From Opitutales bacterium (GTDB taxonomy: Bacteria > Verrucomicrobiota > Verrucomicrobiia > Opitutales > UBA953), in assembly GCA_017531845.1 (NCBI GenBank), contig JAFXKI010000003.1, positions 1 to 64,000 of the forward strand: DNA of 64,000 nucleotides, read 5' to 3'. Position 1 is the stretch's first letter; each line of letters starts with the position of its first letter. Position numbers and translations under genes: made by a program. The notes under the pieces are model-generated. The model did not search any database. It was not told the DNA's origin and saw only the letters and a list, made by a program, of their open reading frames with translations. This document shows positions 53,518-62,546 of the stretch, one piece after another.

Positions 53518-54422
53518 GTTTCCGCCTTCGGGCGGCTTTTGGTCACCAAGTAAACGCCGACGAAAATGATAATCGCGGCGAGGAGCTTTTCCCACGAAAA
53601 CGCGTCTTGCCCAAGAATCACGGCAAGTGCGCAGGCGACAATCGGTTGCACGTAGTTATACATGCTCGCGGTTGTCGGGCGAATCCGTTTCACCGCCATC
53701 GGAATGAGCATGTAGGCAAGAAAAGTTGCACCGACGAGCACATACGCCATTGCCGCAAACGTTTTCCATGTAGGAACGGTAAGAAAGATGCCTCCCGGGC
53801 TCAAGATCCCCGGAAGTGTTATCGGCAAAACTTCTATGACGGCGAACAGGAACATCCATTTCATCATTGTTACCGCCTGGTATTTTACGGAAAGCGGTTT
53901 GGAGAAAACGAAATACACGGCGTAAATGAAACTGCTTCCGAAAATGCAAAGATTTCCGGCAAGGCTCGATGCGGCGTTCCCGCCGACGGCACCTGAAAGC
54001 AAAACCAACCACACTGCACCGAATGCGCCCGTGAAAACCCCGGCGACCTTGAGCCGCGTTATCGGTTCGCGCAAAATCACAGCCGCAAGAATCATTACGA
54101 TAATCGGCGTTCCCGTCGTGATCACCGAAGCGTCAATCGGAGAAGTCATGCTCAAGCCCCAGATAAACAGAGCCTGATTGCCCGCCACCCCGCACAGCGA
54201 ACAAAGGAAAAGCACGCCGATTTCTTTGAGGGTAAGTTTTTCCTGCGGCAAAAACAGAGAAACGCCCCAAAACAGAATACACGCAGCAACCATGCGCGCA
54301 AGCGTGTGAAACTCCGGCGTCAATTGCTCTGCAAGCAACCATTTCGAAATCGCGTAATTGATTCCGAAAATCAGATTCGCCGTAAAAATCAGCAAATGTC
54401 CCTTGGCGCGCTCCGAGAGCAT
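53514..54422 (-). CDS. EamA-family (DMT) membrane transporter
   Basis: This 302-residue protein has ten predicted helices made of two EamA repeats, the first with ANLIFGINYAISKWLLAEQL, the second with PTTASMYNYVQPIVACALAV, which carries the typical Pro. EamA proteins export metabolites or drugs, and the substrate cannot be told. It overlaps the HAD gene by four bases tail to tail. The start is 45 bases from the nitroreductase gene end, so the two could share a transcript. Confidence 0.85.
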   Translation of the reverse strand: MLSERAKGHLLIFTANLIFGINYAISKWLLAEQLTPEFHTLARMVAACILFWGVSLFLPQEKLTLKEIGVLFLCSLCGVAGNQALFIWGLSMTSPIDASVITTGTPIIVMILAAVILREPITRLKVAGVFTGAFGAVWLVLLSGAVGGNAASSLAGNLCIFGSSFIYAVYFVFSKPLSVKYQAVTMMKWMFLFAVIEVLPITLPGILSPGGIFLTVPTWKTFAAMAYVLVGATFLAYMLIPMAVKRIRPTTASMYNYVQPIVACALAVILGQDAFSWEKLLAAIIIFVGVYLVTKSRPKAET

Positions 54423-54466
54423 TTTTTTTCAAAAAAAAGCGGGAACGGAAAACCGGAATCCGAAAA

Positions 54467-54988
54467 TCACCAGTGATCGTAGTGGATTTTTTCCGGTTTC
54501 CATTTATCCTTCGGCTTTTCTCCGACGGTGGGGTCCGGATAGCCGATCGCCAAAATTGCCATCGGAATCACATTTTCCGGAATGCCGAGAAATTTCGCCG
54601 TCGCAGCAGCCCGTTCCTCGCGCGGATACAGACCGCACCAACACGCGCCGAGCCCCAGCGCATGCGCCGCGAGCAACGCGTTTTCCGTTGCGGCAGAGCA
54701 ATCCTGCTGCCAGTAAAAACCGAAATCCTCCGCCGGATCCCCGCAAATCGTGATCGCCGCTTGCGCCGACGCCAACATTTTGGCATTCGGCAAAAACTCA
54801 ATCATCGCATCAAGCTCTTCTCGCTTCGTCGTGATCACAAATTGCCACATCTGCTTGTTACAGGCGGACGGAGCCGACATCGCCGCGCGGCAAATCGTTT
54901 CAAGCAGTTCCAGCGCAACCGGTTTATTCAAAAAATGCCGCACCGTATGGCGCGTAAATATAATCTCCAACGCTTCGTTGTTTTGCAT
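54467..54988 (-). CDS. Nitroreductase-family FMN oxidoreductase
   Basis: This 173-residue flavoprotein shows FMN contacts in FTRHTVRHFLNKP at the start, the APSACNKQMWQFVIT block, and GLGACWCGLYPREE. It is a dimeric enzyme using NAD(P)H to reduce nitro compounds, quinones or flavin-like substrates. Its length is that of the compact subgroup. It stands just upstream of the EamA gene on the minus strand. No regulator is nearby. Confidence 0.88.
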   Translation of the reverse strand: MQNNEALEIIFTRHTVRHFLNKPVALELLETICRAAMSAPSACNKQMWQFVITTKREELDAMIEFLPNAKMLASAQAAITICGDPAEDFGFYWQQDCSAATENALLAAHALGLGACWCGLYPREERAAATAKFLGIPENVIPMAILAIGYPDPTVGEKPKDKWKPEKIHYDHW

Positions 54989-55096
54989 GCGAGCATTTTA
55001 CCCGTGCGTTCCCGCCCGAAGCGAATCAAAAGTAAAGCCGGGAACGCGAATTAAATTTCTTTCCCAAGCAGTGCTGCTGTGTTTTAATCGGGCGTT

Positions 55097-55264
55097 GTGA
55101 ACGAACAAGCGAAAAGATCAGAAAAAGCCCCCGCTCCGCGGAAAATGCCCCTGCGCATGCAGCCGCTCGCGGCAGACTCATTTACCACCTGTGTTTACGC
55201 CTGCATTTGGGCACTCATCATCGGTGAATTTATCGCCCTGTTTTGGCTCGATCTTTTTTCCTGA
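55097..55264 (+). CDS. Small membrane protein upstream of hisS (55 aa)
   Basis: This short frame starts at GTG 55097 and ends 39 bases before the hisS ATG. The N-terminal half is basic and Pro-rich (EKAPAPRKMPLRMQPLAADS), and the second half a single membrane helix (ACIWALIIGEFIALFWLDLF). Its third-base composition is gene-like, and the tight spacing to hisS suggests one transcript. No family is recognised. Confidence 0.5.
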   Translation: MNEQAKRSEKAPAPRKMPLRMQPLAADSFTTCVYACIWALIIGEFIALFWLDLFS

Positions 55265-55303
55265 AAATTGCCGAAACGATAAAAACATTCTCAAAAAATT
55301 ATC

Positions 55304-56713
55304 ATGCAATTCAAATCACTTCCCGGTTTTCGCGAGTTTTATCCGGAAGACTGCGCCCTGCGCAACTTTATTTTTGAACGTTGGCGAAATGCCGCACGCC
55401 GCTTCGGATTTTCCGAATGGGATGCGCCCGCCCTTGAACCACTCGAACTATTCACGGAAAAATCCGGCGAGGAAATCGTTTCCCAGCTTTTTAATTTTGA
55501 GGATAAAGGAGGTCGCAAAGTTTCCCTTCGTCCGGAAATGACACCGTCGCTCGCCCGCCTCGTCGCCGCCCGCGCGGGATCGCTCCGCCGCCCGATTAAA
55601 TGGTTCGGAATCGGCGAAAATTATCGCTACGAAAAACAACAACGCGGACGCTTACGCGCATTTTATCAATACAACGCAGACATTCTCGGCGAGCCGAGTT
55701 GCGCCGCCGATGCGGAAATTATCGCTCTCTGCGTTGAATCGCTCCGCATGTTCGGTCTTAGCGAAGCCGATTTTTGCATTCGTCTCAGTGACCGCACGCT
55801 CTGGTTTCTTTTTCTCGAAAATCTCGGCATTTCGGAGGAATCAACCGCCGTTAAAGTTCTCGCCGTTGTGGACAAACTTGAACGCGTCGCGCACGACGGT
55901 TTGCTCGAAATGATGAGCACCGCGCTCGCGGGAACGCCGCTTGATCCCGCTGGAACGCTCGCCACCATTCGAGAATTTGTCGCGCTCAAATCGCTTGGCG
56001 AATTAAACACGTTTTTCTCCTCTCGCTCCGGCGCGGAAAAAGCACTGGCGCGCTTGGAAGAATGGAAAAAACTTCTGAGCCTGCTCAACGCCATGGGCGT
56101 CGGCGAATTTATCCGAACGGATTTAACCATCGTGCGCGGCTTAGCGTATTACACGGGCTTTGTTTTTGAAGCCTTCCAACTCGTCGGAGAAGGACGCGCT
56201 CTCGCCGGCGGCGGTCGCTACGACAAACTCGTCAAAAAACTCGGCGGTCCGGACATGCCGGCAGTCGGGTTCGGCATGGGCGATGTTACCTTGCGCAATC
56301 TGCTTGAACAGCAGGAACTTCTACCGCAAATCGGCGACGCTCCCGATTTTTACGCCATCATACTCGGCGAAGAAAACCGCACGGAAGCGCTCTCCGATGT
56401 CGCCCTGCTCCGCGCCTGCGGTTTCCGCGTGGAATACGCGTTCAAAGACGGAAAATTCGGCAAACTTATTCAAGCGGCAGAACAAACCGGCGCGCGCTAC
56501 GCACTCATTTACGGCACGAACGAACTCGCGCTCGGCGTTGTCAAAGTACGAGATACGCGGGAACGCCGTGAAATCGCATTCCCGCGCGAAAATCTGGCGG
56601 GAACGCTCTCCGAAATTCTCGAATTCGGACTTCCCGTAGTCGAAGAACCGCATTGCCACGGCGACGGTTCCTGCGGCGGACACTGCACTTGCGGTAAACA
56701 TAGCCACGACTGA
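55304..56713 (+). CDS. hisS: Histidyl-tRNA synthetase with Cys/His-rich tail
   Basis: This class II synthetase of 469 residues has motif 1 in EWDAPALEPLELFT, motif 2 GENYRYEKQQRGRLRAFYQY, the histidine loop RGLAYYTGFVFEAF and motif 3 ALAGGGRYDKLVKK-VGFG. The C-terminal anticodon-binding domain runs from about residue 345 (FYAIILGEENRTEAL). HisZ, a catalytically dead relative, is less likely because these motifs and this domain are present. The end of the chain is unusual: HCHGDGSCGGHCTCGKH, with four Cys and five or more His in 20 residues, a possible metal-binding tail. Confidence 0.85.
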   Translation: MQFKSLPGFREFYPEDCALRNFIFERWRNAARRFGFSEWDAPALEPLELFTEKSGEEIVSQLFNFEDKGGRKVSLRPEMTPSLARLVAARAGSLRRPIKWFGIGENYRYEKQQRGRLRAFYQYNADILGEPSCAADAEIIALCVESLRMFGLSEADFCIRLSDRTLWFLFLENLGISEESTAVKVLAVVDKLERVAHDGLLEMMSTALAGTPLDPAGTLATIREFVALKSLGELNTFFSSRSGAEKALARLEEWKKLLSLLNAMGVGEFIRTDLTIVRGLAYYTGFVFEAFQLVGEGRALAGGGRYDKLVKKLGGPDMPAVGFGMGDVTLRNLLEQQELLPQIGDAPDFYAIILGEENRTEALSDVALLRACGFRVEYAFKDGKFGKLIQAAEQTGARYALIYGTNELALGVVKVRDTRERREIAFPRENLAGTLSEILEFGLPVVEEPHCHGDGSCGGHCTCGKHSHD

Positions 56714-56726
56714 ATTCCGCGCTCCC

Positions 56727-56996
56727 ATGTTTTCTCTGCTGTCCCGTTTTTTTCGGAAGCTTGAGCGCCGCTACGAGCAAAGTGTCGCTTTCAAGCAGCC
56801 GAATCTCTGGGAAGAAATTCGTCCGCCGGCATGGGAACGTTTTATGCGCTGGTTTTTCGGCGCGCCCTTCACTGGAGAAGGCTCTCCGGACGCCGTTTTT
56901 TGGAAATGGGTTCAGCGCATCGCTCTCGTTGCGCTTTACTTTTTTTTTCTGTGGATACTCTACGAAAGCTTCTGGGCGTGGGGTATTTTTGATTAA
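56727..56996 (+). CDS. Small single-span membrane protein (89 aa)
   Basis: It lies 13 bases after hisS and 47 before rimO in the same direction. The N-terminal two-thirds are basic and Trp-rich (NLWEEIRPPAWERFMRWFFG). The C-terminal third is a hydrophobic helix (IALVALYFFFLWILYESFW). No family is recognised. Likely an inner-membrane protein expressed with the flanking translation genes. Confidence 0.6.
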   Translation: MFSLLSRFFRKLERRYEQSVAFKQPNLWEEIRPPAWERFMRWFFGAPFTGEGSPDAVFWKWVQRIALVALYFFFLWILYESFWAWGIFD

Positions 56997-57043
56997 TTAA
57001 TGAAAGTAAATTTATTCTTCTCCGAACAATAAAAAATAAAAAA

Positions 57044-58426
57044 ATGCTCACCGTCGGAATTGTTTCTTTAGGTTGTCCCAAAAATCAATCGGACTCGGAG
57101 GTGCTCATCGGGCACATGCTCGAAGCCGGAATGACGCTTACCGCTGATCCGCGCGAGGCGGACGCCGTCGTCGTCAACACCTGCTCGTTCATTCTCGACG
57201 CACGCAAGGAAAGCTTGGACGCGATTTCCGAAATGGCGAAAGAAGCCAAACGCCGCCGCAAAAGCGCCAAACCGCTTAAAATCGTCGTCGCCGGCTGTAT
57301 GCCGCAACGCTACGGCGAAAAAATCCGCGAAATGATTCCGCAGGCGGACGCATTTATCGGTATCGATGAGCTGGAAAAAATTTCGCCGCTCATCGAAAAA
57401 CTTTGCGGGAACGCCGGGAAGCCTCTCGCGAAAGACGGACGCGTTCCCGTCGCCGTTTCCAAGCGCCCGCGCTACATTCCGGATTATTCCACGCCGCGCG
57501 CGCGCCTTACGCTCCCGCACATCGCCAACGTCAAAATCGCCGAAGGTTGCAATCACGGCTGCGCGTTTTGTGCGATTCCCGGTATTCGCGGCAAACACCG
57601 TTCCCGCGCGATTGCCGATATTGTCGCTGAAGTCAAAACGCTTGTCCAAGTCAACGGCGTAAAGGAAATCAACCTGATTTCTCAGGATACGACTTATTTC
57701 GGCATGGACACGTGGCAAAAAACAAAGGTCGGCAAAACCACGAAAGTTTCTTCCGAAGAAGGCGAATCGCTCGCCGTGCTTTTGCGCGCGCTCAACCGCA
57801 TTCGCGGCGATTTCTGGATCCGCGTTTTTTACACGCACCCTGCGCATTGGAGCGACGAGCTGATTTCCGTTTTCGCCAAATGCAAAAAAGTCGTTCCCTA
57901 CATTGATATTCCGCTTCAGCATATTTCCGACAACATGTTGGCTGCGATGAAGCGGGAAACCGACGGAAAATATATCCGCGATTTAATTACAAAAATCCGC
58001 AAGGGAATTCCCGGCGCCGTCATTCGCTCGACGTTCATTGTCGGCTTCCCCGGCGAAACGAAGGAAGATTTTGAGGAGCTTTCCGCATTTTTAGGCGAAG
58101 AAAAATTTGATCGCGTCGGCGTTTTCCAATATTCCAAGGAAGAAAACACACGTGCGGCGCTGATGCCGGACCAAGTTGCTCCCGCAGAAAAAGTGCGGCG
58201 TTGGAACGCAACGATGGTCCAACTCCAAAAAATTTCGCGGGAACGCATGCGATCCCGCGTCGGCGAAAAAATCCGCGTTCTCGTGGATGAGCCCGGAATC
58301 GCGCGCTCTGCCGGCGACGGCTTCGACGTGGACGGCTTGGTTTTCGTGCCGAAAAGCCTGCCCGTCGGAGAATTTGCGGAGGTAACCGTTACCGGCTACA
58401 AGGCTTACGATTTAATCGCGAAGTAG
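57044..58426 (+). CDS. rimO: Ribosomal protein S12 methylthiotransferase
   Basis: This radical SAM enzyme adds a methylthio group to Asp of ribosomal protein S12. The N-terminal UPF0004 domain has GIVSLGCPKNQSDSEVLIG, VVNTCSFILDAR and VVAGCMPQRYGE (three Cys for the auxiliary cluster). The radical SAM cluster is in EGCNHGCAFCAIPGIRG. The TRAM domain (GEKIRVLVDEP, FAEVTVTGYKAYDLIA) ends the chain, and the 460-residue length is normal. A 15-residue insert near KTKVGKTTKVSSEEGESLA is longer than usual. Confidence 0.95.
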   Translation: MLTVGIVSLGCPKNQSDSEVLIGHMLEAGMTLTADPREADAVVVNTCSFILDARKESLDAISEMAKEAKRRRKSAKPLKIVVAGCMPQRYGEKIREMIPQADAFIGIDELEKISPLIEKLCGNAGKPLAKDGRVPVAVSKRPRYIPDYSTPRARLTLPHIANVKIAEGCNHGCAFCAIPGIRGKHRSRAIADIVAEVKTLVQVNGVKEINLISQDTTYFGMDTWQKTKVGKTTKVSSEEGESLAVLLRALNRIRGDFWIRVFYTHPAHWSDELISVFAKCKKVVPYIDIPLQHISDNMLAAMKRETDGKYIRDLITKIRKGIPGAVIRSTFIVGFPGETKEDFEELSAFLGEEKFDRVGVFQYSKEENTRAALMPDQVAPAEKVRRWNATMVQLQKISRERMRSRVGEKIRVLVDEPGIARSAGDGFDVDGLVFVPKSLPVGEFAEVTVTGYKAYDLIAK

Positions 58427-58443
58427 ACTTTTTTTGAAAAAAC

Positions 58444-59448
58444 CTACGCCGAAACGAGCTTCAAATGTTCTAAAATAACGGCGATAATTTTTTCGCGGTC
58501 GCAGTCCAAATCGGCTCCGTCGAGATTAAATCCTGCAGCGCGGATATGCCCGCCGCCGTTGAGCTTTTGCGCGAGCAAATCCACACGGTAAACATCTTCC
58601 GCACCGCGCAGACTGCCTTTGATTCCCGTGTGCGATTGCTCCAGCTGACAGGCAATTTTCACGCCGGCAATATTGCGCAGGTAATTAACAAAATTTTCCG
58701 CATCTTCTCGCGTCGTTCCCGTTGCGGCGAAAGCGTCTTTCGGAATCCAAGCAAGCGCGACTTGCCCGTCGGCAAGCAGTTTCGCTGTCGCCAAATAACG
58801 TTGCAAAAGCTCAAGCTTTTGAAATTTTTCCTGCTCGTAAAGTTCACGGGAAATTTGCGCCGGAGACGCTCCCGCGCGCACGAGAACGGCGGCGATTTCC
58901 ATGACCTCGCAAGTCGTTGCCGAATACTGAAATTGCCCGGTGTCCGTCGCGATGCCTACGTAAAGAGCTTCGGCGAGCTCCGCACCGATTTCTATTCCGC
59001 AATCCAGGCAAAAAGCCGCGAGAATGTGGCAAGTTGCCGCCGCGCTTGAAATCACGATATTTTCTTCCGTTGCAAAAAATTCATTCGTTTCGTGATGGTC
59101 AATCGCGGCAAAAATTCCTTGCGGGAACGCTTTGGCGAGCAAAGTTTTTCCGAGTCGGGAAAGATTCCCGCAATCCACCGCAACGGCGATACGCCCGTCA
59201 TTTTCAAATTCTTCCTCGCTGAAAAACGGCGTTTCCCGCACAAACGCCTTCAGATTATACGGCACGGAATGATGATTTACGCAAACGGCATCGATTCCTC
59301 GGGAACGCAAAATGCGGCAAAGCGCAAGCTGCGCGCCGATACAATCTCCGTCCGGGCGCACATGCCCGAGCACGGCTACGCGCTTTCCTTCAAGTTTTTC
59401 CAACAGTACCGCAAAGCGTGCACTTTCTTTTTCAAAATACTTTTTCAT
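58444..59448 (-). CDS. DHH-family phosphoesterase (NrnA-like oligoribonuclease/pAp phosphatase)
   Basis: This 334-residue enzyme has the DHH motif set: VLGHVRPDGDCIGAQLAL (motif I), AVDCGNLSRLGK (motif II), IFAAIDHHETN (motif III, with DHH), and a DHHA1 GGGH loop in LNGGGHIRAAGF. NrnA-type enzymes degrade short RNA and pAp. Length matches. Tail to tail with rimO and no terminator seen in the 17 bases between. Divergent unknown upstream partner: der is 163 bases away on the same strand. Confidence 0.88.
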   Translation of the reverse strand: MKKYFEKESARFAVLLEKLEGKRVAVLGHVRPDGDCIGAQLALCRILRSRGIDAVCVNHHSVPYNLKAFVRETPFFSEEEFENDGRIAVAVDCGNLSRLGKTLLAKAFPQGIFAAIDHHETNEFFATEENIVISSAAATCHILAAFCLDCGIEIGAELAEALYVGIATDTGQFQYSATTCEVMEIAAVLVRAGASPAQISRELYEQEKFQKLELLQRYLATAKLLADGQVALAWIPKDAFAATGTTREDAENFVNYLRNIAGVKIACQLEQSHTGIKGSLRGAEDVYRVDLLAQKLNGGGHIRAAGFNLDGADLDCDREKIIAVILEHLKLVSA

Positions 59449-59611
59449 AAAATTTTTGTTAAAAACGGGAGAAGCAAAATTCCCTTCACTTAGTAAGCGA
59501 AGTCGAAGCCCCCGAAATCAAATTTTCACCGCAAATCGCTCCGCGTGCAAAGCGGGATTTTTATACACGTTGCATTCTCGTCAAAAGCGGCAGGAATGTC
59601 GCTTCTCCCGC

Positions 59612-61195
59612 TTAACGTTTTTTGCGCGGGAACGAAGTTTTTTTGCCGCCGTTTTTCGAGGAAGGCGTTCCCGTGCGTTTTTTAGGCGGAACGATGCGTG
59701 CGTTTCCGCGAGTCTTTGCCGTGGAAGCTCCGCCGACCGTTTCTGTTTGTTGCGCCATGAAAAATGTGCGCTCCTGCTTGGGTTTTCCCACAAAGTCAAA
59801 CTTCACGGGAACGCCACCCAAGTCGAATGCCGCATAAAATTTCGAAAGCAAAAAGCGCTCATAGGTTTCGTCGATTTTTTCCTCGGAATTACAAAACAGG
59901 CGAATGCGTAGCGGCTTGTTTCCGGTTTGCACGGCGTAATAGCACTTGAAACGCCGCCCGCTGACCATTTTCGGCGGATTCGCTTCCATCACGCCGTGAA
60001 TGACGCGATTGAGTTGCCCGGTCGGGATCTGCACATTCATGCGACCGTAAAGCGCGCGCGCTTCCTTAAGCATCGTTTCCACACGCAAGCCTTCGAGCGC
60101 GGAAGTGAAAAGCACCGTCGAGCCGGGTAAAAAGAACAGTTCCCGATTCACCGCTTTCGCGAAAGCGCGGCGAAACTCCTCTTCCGTTTCGTATCCGGAA
60201 ACCGTTCCCGTGCGGAAATGTTTCAACGCCAAATCCCATTTGTTAACGACGACAATCAACCCCGTTCCCATTTCGATGATTTGCCCGGCGAGTTGCTTGT
60301 CCAAGCGCGTAACGCCGGTTACCGCATCAATAACAAGAAAACAAACGTCCGCGCGCTGCATCGCTTCGTCCGTGCGCAGAGCGGAAAAATATTCCAAGGT
60401 GTCAAACTTGTTCTTGGCACGTTTCCCGGCGGTATCAATCAACTCAAATGTCGAAGTTTCGCCCGTTTTTTTGTCCGTATAATCCAAGCGTTGCTTAATC
60501 GGATCACGCGTCGTTCCCGCCACATCGCTGACAATCAGACGGGAATTTTTCGTCAAAGCGTTCCCGAGCGAACTTTTTCCGACGTTCGGGCGCCCCGCCA
60601 AGCAAATACGAATCGGGTTCGGCGTTCCCGCGTCAGGATTTATAACGTTCCCGTCTTCGTCCTCCTCAACTTCCGCAAGTCCGATTTCATCCAAAATTTT
60701 ACGCTTCAGAAATTCGATTCCGCGATTGTGCTCGGCGGAAATCAGAATCGGCGCGCCGAAGCCGAGAGAGAAGAAATCGCCCTGCTCCATGTGGCGTTCA
60801 TCGTTGTCCACTTTGTTCACGACGAGCAAAACTTTTTTCCCGAAGCTGCGCAATCGTGCCGCAACTTCATGGTCAAGCGGCGTGCAACCTTGGGAGACAT
60901 CTGTCACCAACACGACGAGTTCCGCCGCCTGAATTGCAAACGCAACCTGCTCTTCCACCGCATCGGCAATAACTTTCGGCGTCGCCTCTTCCGTGAAAAG
61001 CCCAATCCCCCCCGTATCCATCAGCAGATAATCATCCACGGGAACGCGTTCCGTAATCAAATCGCGCGTCACGCCCGGCATGTCGTGCACAATCGAAACA
61101 CGCCGCCCGACGAGGCGGTTAAAAAGGCGGCTTTTCCCGACATTCGGGCGCCCCACGATGGCGACGCTACGCGGTATTTCATTCTGCTTTGCCAT
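59612..61195 (-). CDS. der: GTPase Der (EngA) with basic C-terminal tail
   Basis: This double GTPase functions in 50S ribosome assembly. Two G domains are seen: the first with GRPNVGKSRLFNRLVG and DMPGVTRD, the second with GRPNVGKSSLGNALTK and GTTRDPIKQ, each with its NKxD box (NKVD, NKWD). The KH-like C-terminal domain follows (QIPTGQLNRVIHGVMEANPP). The chain ends with about 65 extra residues rich in Lys, Thr and Ser. I use the ATG at 61195 (MAKQNEIPRS), not the frame to 61258. Octamer copies are unusually dense here (about 9 in 1.6 kb). Confidence 0.94.
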   Translation of the reverse strand: MAKQNEIPRSVAIVGRPNVGKSRLFNRLVGRRVSIVHDMPGVTRDLITERVPVDDYLLMDTGGIGLFTEEATPKVIADAVEEQVAFAIQAAELVVLVTDVSQGCTPLDHEVAARLRSFGKKVLLVVNKVDNDERHMEQGDFFSLGFGAPILISAEHNRGIEFLKRKILDEIGLAEVEEDEDGNVINPDAGTPNPIRICLAGRPNVGKSSLGNALTKNSRLIVSDVAGTTRDPIKQRLDYTDKKTGETSTFELIDTAGKRAKNKFDTLEYFSALRTDEAMQRADVCFLVIDAVTGVTRLDKQLAGQIIEMGTGLIVVVNKWDLALKHFRTGTVSGYETEEEFRRAFAKAVNRELFFLPGSTVLFTSALEGLRVETMLKEARALYGRMNVQIPTGQLNRVIHGVMEANPPKMVSGRRFKCYYAVQTGNKPLRIRLFCNSEEKIDETYERFLLSKFYAAFDLGGVPVKFDFVGKPKQERTFFMAQQTETVGGASTAKTRGNARIVPPKKRTGTPSSKNGGKKTSFPRKKR

Positions 61196-61373
61196 AAAAA
61201 ATTCTTTCGTTCCCGTCAATGTCTCAAATTCCGCGCCGCAAGTCGATTGCGAAAACACAGGAACCGTTGAGCATGTACCTCCCTGTTTTTTTTGAACGGC
61301 ATCGCCGGAACGCTTATCAGTCAGAGGAAGCGGAACCTAAGCATGCGTCCCCGCCCATTTTTTCAGTACATGC

Positions 61374-62546
61374 CTATGGCTTAGACGCTTTATTCAAATT
61401 TTCCGCGAAGCGCTCGGCGTAGAGCGGAAGCCAAGTTACGCCTTTGGAGCCGAAGCCGTTAAAAAGGAATATTTTGGAAAATTTTTCGTGCGCACCGACT
61501 TTCGGCAAAGTTCCCTGAACCGCGGGACGCACACCCGCGCGATGCGCGACAATCCGCGCGGATTCCGCATCCGGCGTTCCCGCAAAAATCGCGCAAAACG
61601 AACGGCGGATACGCTCGGCGACTTCCGGCGTCGGTTGCGAGTCGAGCGTGTCGCGATCGTAATTTGTCCCGACACGCCAGCGCGTGCCGCCGAGCGGAAT
61701 CGCCGCAACCGAGCTTTTTAAAATCTGCCCTTGAAATTTTTCCGTTCCCGCGAGTTCGATTTCGACAAATTCGCCTTTCGCCGGTTGCCATTTCAAATGC
61801 GAAAACCACGGATTTTCCCGCACGCGAAAGCCTTCGCAAAAAATGATCCCGCCGCGCACTTCGCGTCCGCGCCAGCGCACACCGCCGCGCGAGGTTTCGA
61901 CATCCGCGTAATTAAAATTTTCTTCAAGAAAAACGCCGCGGGAACGCCACATTTCGCGCGCTCGGGCAAGCAGCTTCGGGATGTCGAGCCAGCCGGCACG
62001 ATTGACGAAAAATCCGCCAAGGCGGTCCGAAAGCCCGCCGCCGCAAAGCGTTCCCGCGGGAACGTCCGGAGAAAGCCAACCGTCGTAATCGGGATCTTTT
62101 TCGCGCTTTGCCTTAACGCTTTTTTCGTGTTCGGAAGTATAAAAACGATAGAACGGCGTTTCGCGGAAAAACGTTTCACCGAATCGCTCGGCAAGCTCCG
62201 CATAAACGCGCTTGGCGGCGGGAACGAGATCGTCCGCCCCGAGCGTTTTGACGATGCGCATTCCCGTTACGGGGTTGAGAACGCCGGCGGCAACCTGCGA
62301 GGCGGCGGTTTTCCAACCGTCGTCGACGATGAGCACCCTGCGTCCGCGCTTTTCGAGCTCGAGCGCGAGTAGCGTTCCCGCCAAGCCCTGCCCGACGATG
62401 ACGAAATCGAGCATATCGGCGGAAGCCACTTCTTCGGCGGAGTTTTTTTTATTTTTTTTGAAAAGACGAAACGTGAGATAGCCCAAAAATGCCATCAAAA
62501 CGCCCGTTCCCGCGCAGGAAATTTGACTTGGGAGTTCAGGCAACAT
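61374..62546 (-). CDS. FAD-dependent oxidoreductase (DAO family) with N-terminal membrane helix
   Basis: This 390-residue protein starts with a membrane helix (GTGVLMAFLGYLTFRLFKK) and then a Rossmann FAD motif (DFVIVGQGLAGTLLALELEKRG). A DAO-type substrate domain follows, with SQVAAGVLNPVTGMRIVKTL and RAGVRPAVQGTLPKVG near the C-terminus. Relatives oxidise amines or amino acids or act in tRNA uridine modification (MnmC C-terminal domain). Substrate unknown. The start ATG overlaps the rlmN stop by 11 bases, which makes it the third gene of the rph-rlmN operon. Confidence 0.8.
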   Translation of the reverse strand: MLPELPSQISCAGTGVLMAFLGYLTFRLFKKNKKNSAEEVASADMLDFVIVGQGLAGTLLALELEKRGRRVLIVDDGWKTAASQVAAGVLNPVTGMRIVKTLGADDLVPAAKRVYAELAERFGETFFRETPFYRFYTSEHEKSVKAKREKDPDYDGWLSPDVPAGTLCGGGLSDRLGGFFVNRAGWLDIPKLLARAREMWRSRGVFLEENFNYADVETSRGGVRWRGREVRGGIIFCEGFRVRENPWFSHLKWQPAKGEFVEIELAGTEKFQGQILKSSVAAIPLGGTRWRVGTNYDRDTLDSQPTPEVAERIRRSFCAIFAGTPDAESARIVAHRAGVRPAVQGTLPKVGAHEKFSKIFLFNGFGSKGVTWLPLYAERFAENLNKASKP

